Assembly: GCA_037043015.1 (NCBI GenBank)
Contig: CM073324.1
Span: 4,209,413-4,273,412 of the forward strand
Direction: 5' to 3'
DNA from: Bryum argenteum
Taxonomy: Eukaryota; Streptophyta; Bryopsida; Bryales; Bryaceae
Length of the DNA stretch: 64,000 nucleotides
A program made the translations under genes and the position numbers. The notes under the pieces are model-generated. The model searched no databases. It was not told the origin of the DNA and was given only the letters and a program-made list of their open reading frames with translations. This document shows, piece after piece, positions 61,826 to 64,000 of this stretch. Each line of letters begins with the position of its first letter. Position 1 is the stretch's first letter.

Positions 61826-63480
61826 CCACTTAGTTACCTTGACCATGCCCCTTTTGTTTTTCTACTACATTTATAAAAAGGTCATTTTTATAACTTCATG
61901 TGATTTGGGGTCATTATTACTTGAGAATTCGATATCTTGGGATCAAGTCAGACTTGTTTCAAGGTCAGATTGCTTTACAAAAAACCCGCTTCCAACGGCA
62001 CCTCATGTGCCTTGATGCACCTTAGAGATCATAATGTCACGTACAAAAGAAAAGAAAACAAACTACTTACCTTAAATATAAGATAAGATATAGCAACAAG
62101 ATATAGCAACAAGTCCGAGCTTTATCTTCTTATCATGAGACATGGAATATTTGTTGTAATTTGTGACATTTTGAGATGAAGCTTCCGTGAGATTCTTTAG
62201 AGTTTATATGTTACATGTATTATCAAATACCATTTTACTTACTTCAAGTAATGTACTTCATTATTAAGAACATAGGGGGGCATCTGCATATACAAGTTAG
62301 GTATTAGATCCTACAATTATATACCTGACGTATGTGAAGATTGCTAATGATCTACATAGGAGGTAATGTAAGTATTGGACAATCTCAACCAAACAAAATG
62401 AGATTTCTTCTTTACAATAATCACGAATCAAGTCCTAGATATATGCTTGATTTGTGTTCCTAACACAAGCAAACTTCATAATTTATCAAAAAAAAGAAAT
62501 CAATCTCCATGTAAGAAACTAGGATGCTATCTCCCAAACTAGGATGCTATACACACAGTTTACAGATACTATTTGAGCCGGTTATAGTGTCCACCTCGAG
62601 AGGTGTTAGTAGTCCTCTGTCATTGTTGTTATGTCCCATGGGCATATCATCAAGGGTAGGTCTAACCCGACATTTTATTCACGGTAGACGTACAAGGGTT
62701 TGGTGTTCTTATTTATTTTACCAATTGAGCCAATTCTCGATGACGTGGTTGTTTTATTATGAAAGCATTTGCCTAATCATCTTTAAAATAGAAATTTACC
62801 CATAGGTCCACTCTCAAAGTCTTTACCGATTCAAGATAAAACTATTGTCAGCGAACAAACAACTTTTACTAGGTGGCTATTTTTACTAGGCCACCCATAA
62901 TATTGTTTTGCTTGATTAATTCACAAATCTATACATACTTATTTTCATAGGGAATCAATTAAATTTGGCTATTAAATTAATCAACCCAATACAAATTTTT
63001 ATTATGCCATTCAACAATCTGCTGAGATTAGTGATTGAGAATTTTCTTCCAACTAGTCAATAACAAACAAAAGTATTGTAAGTAGTGCTCCTTCATTTTT
63101 AAAAAATTAGCATGTGTGGCTGGGCCTTCACCCAGCATCTCACTTTTTCAAAGAGAGTGTTGTCTTTCATTACTTTTTCAAATAAATATGGAATTTGCTC
63201 GTGTTGGGAATACAAATCAATCATACATCTAGGCACTTGTACGGAGGGAATTCTACAAGTGTATGTTTGTCCTTGGCGATGCATGGTCATGTTCATGGTC
63301 ATCATCATTTGGTCATGTATACATGGTATAAAGAGTTCTAATTTTTTTGAAGAGTTTTCATAAGTGGTATTTGATTGTTGTTAAGAGTTTATCAAATCTT
63401 AAGAATTCAACAGGGAGGCAAAGGGACAAGGAATATGAAACATGGAATAGGATCAAAGAAAAAGTGAATGGGGGATGAAG
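61826..63480. other. Intergenic, AT-rich
   Basis: A 17-bp duplication 'atatagcaacaagat' occurs at about 62095. No gene seen. Confidence 0.3.
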
Positions 63481-63800
63481 GAAACATCAGAGGGAATTTA
63501 GGAAAGGGTAACAAAGGATAGGAACTGAAAACGGAGGATGGGAACGAGGAACAAATAATGAGAACTAGGAATGACTAATGGGAACCAGGCATGAATGATG
63601 GGAATTGGGAACAAATGATGGGAACCGGGAACAAATGATGGGAATTGGGAACGAATGATGGAAACCAATAAGAGAAGTTTGGCGATGGGGAACTGGAAAC
63701 AAAAGATGGAAACCATGAACGAGAGTTTGAAGGTAGAGAACCAGTAAGAAAAAAAAAATGGAGAATAGAAAACCATGACAAAGGATGATGAACTTGGAAC
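63481..63800. repeat. Purine-rich minisatellite, 20-bp unit
   Basis: The unit gatgggaaccgggaacaaat and variants repeat head to tail, best at about 63575-63665, with looser forms from about 63500 to 63790. Long open frames on the minus strand are produced by the repeat and are not genes. Confidence 0.75.
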
Positions 63801-64000
63801 AATAGAACGAGGGAATGGAGGACATGCTACAAATCTTAAAAAAACACAAGGAACCAAAAAGACACAAACGGAGAACATGCTATAAATCTTAAACAACATG
63901 GAGAAATGAGAAGCAAGGAACTTGCATATTGATTGCAAGTCCAATAATTTCAACATCACCAAAATCCTCCAACTTGATATTTTTTTTTAAACCTACGTCT

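Noticed and set aside
63498..63962. 154-codon hydrophobic frame on the minus strand
   Set aside because: It is a by-product of the 20-bp purine-rich minisatellite; its serine/phenylalanine repeats follow the DNA period.

Overview
The window looks like nuclear DNA of a land plant. Four spliced genes have GT-AG introns and belong to plant families: a RINGLET homeodomain/DDT chromatin protein, a CBL-interacting protein kinase with an NAF motif, a PSK SIMULATOR (DUF3475/DUF668) protein, and a cyclophilin. A fifth gene encodes an NDT-type NAD+ carrier. The short introns and unusual transposons make me favour a seed-free plant (bryophyte or lycophyte), but the sequence does not settle this.

Gene layout from left to right: the 5' part of a cyclophilin (51-837, minus, running off the left edge); an isolated 216-codon ORF of unknown function (8119-8769, plus); an NDT carrier with an uninterrupted coding region (10619-11605, plus); a frame-broken copy of the splicing factor PHF5A/Rds3 (13399-13730, minus); an RLT gene with 22 coding exons (19615-27436, plus, 1775 aa); a 218-aa plant-type protein (39215-39871, plus); a PSI gene with 12 coding exons (42845-47324, minus, 714 aa); and a CIPK with 12 coding exons (55747-58511, minus, 444 aa). 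All splice junctions were joined by eye, and every exon keeps frame. The genes form no operon or pathway. They act in chromatin remodelling, calcium signalling, peptide-hormone growth signalling, NAD+ transport and protein folding.

The space between genes is mostly decayed DNA transposons. The dominant theme is a set of about ten non-autonomous elements flanked by TTAA on both sides, with termini beginning CCC and ending GGG (core CCCYTAAACGCCC), which is the signature of piggyBac-type transposition. They range from 73 to 1300 bp and no piggyBac transposase is visible in the window. Several carry a short hairpin just inside one terminus. In one subfamily it is always the 19 nt next to the right terminus, with an apparently compensated stem in two copies. 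Also present are a decayed Tc1-type (DD34E) transposase, which is unusual for a plant, a Tc1-type foldback element, a Stowaway-like element, PIF/Harbinger-like elements, a hAT transposase fossil, a 671-bp palindrome and several minisatellites. Nesting is clear: at 48.4-50.1 kb a TAA-flanked element holds a TTAA element, which holds a TA-flanked Tc1-type element.
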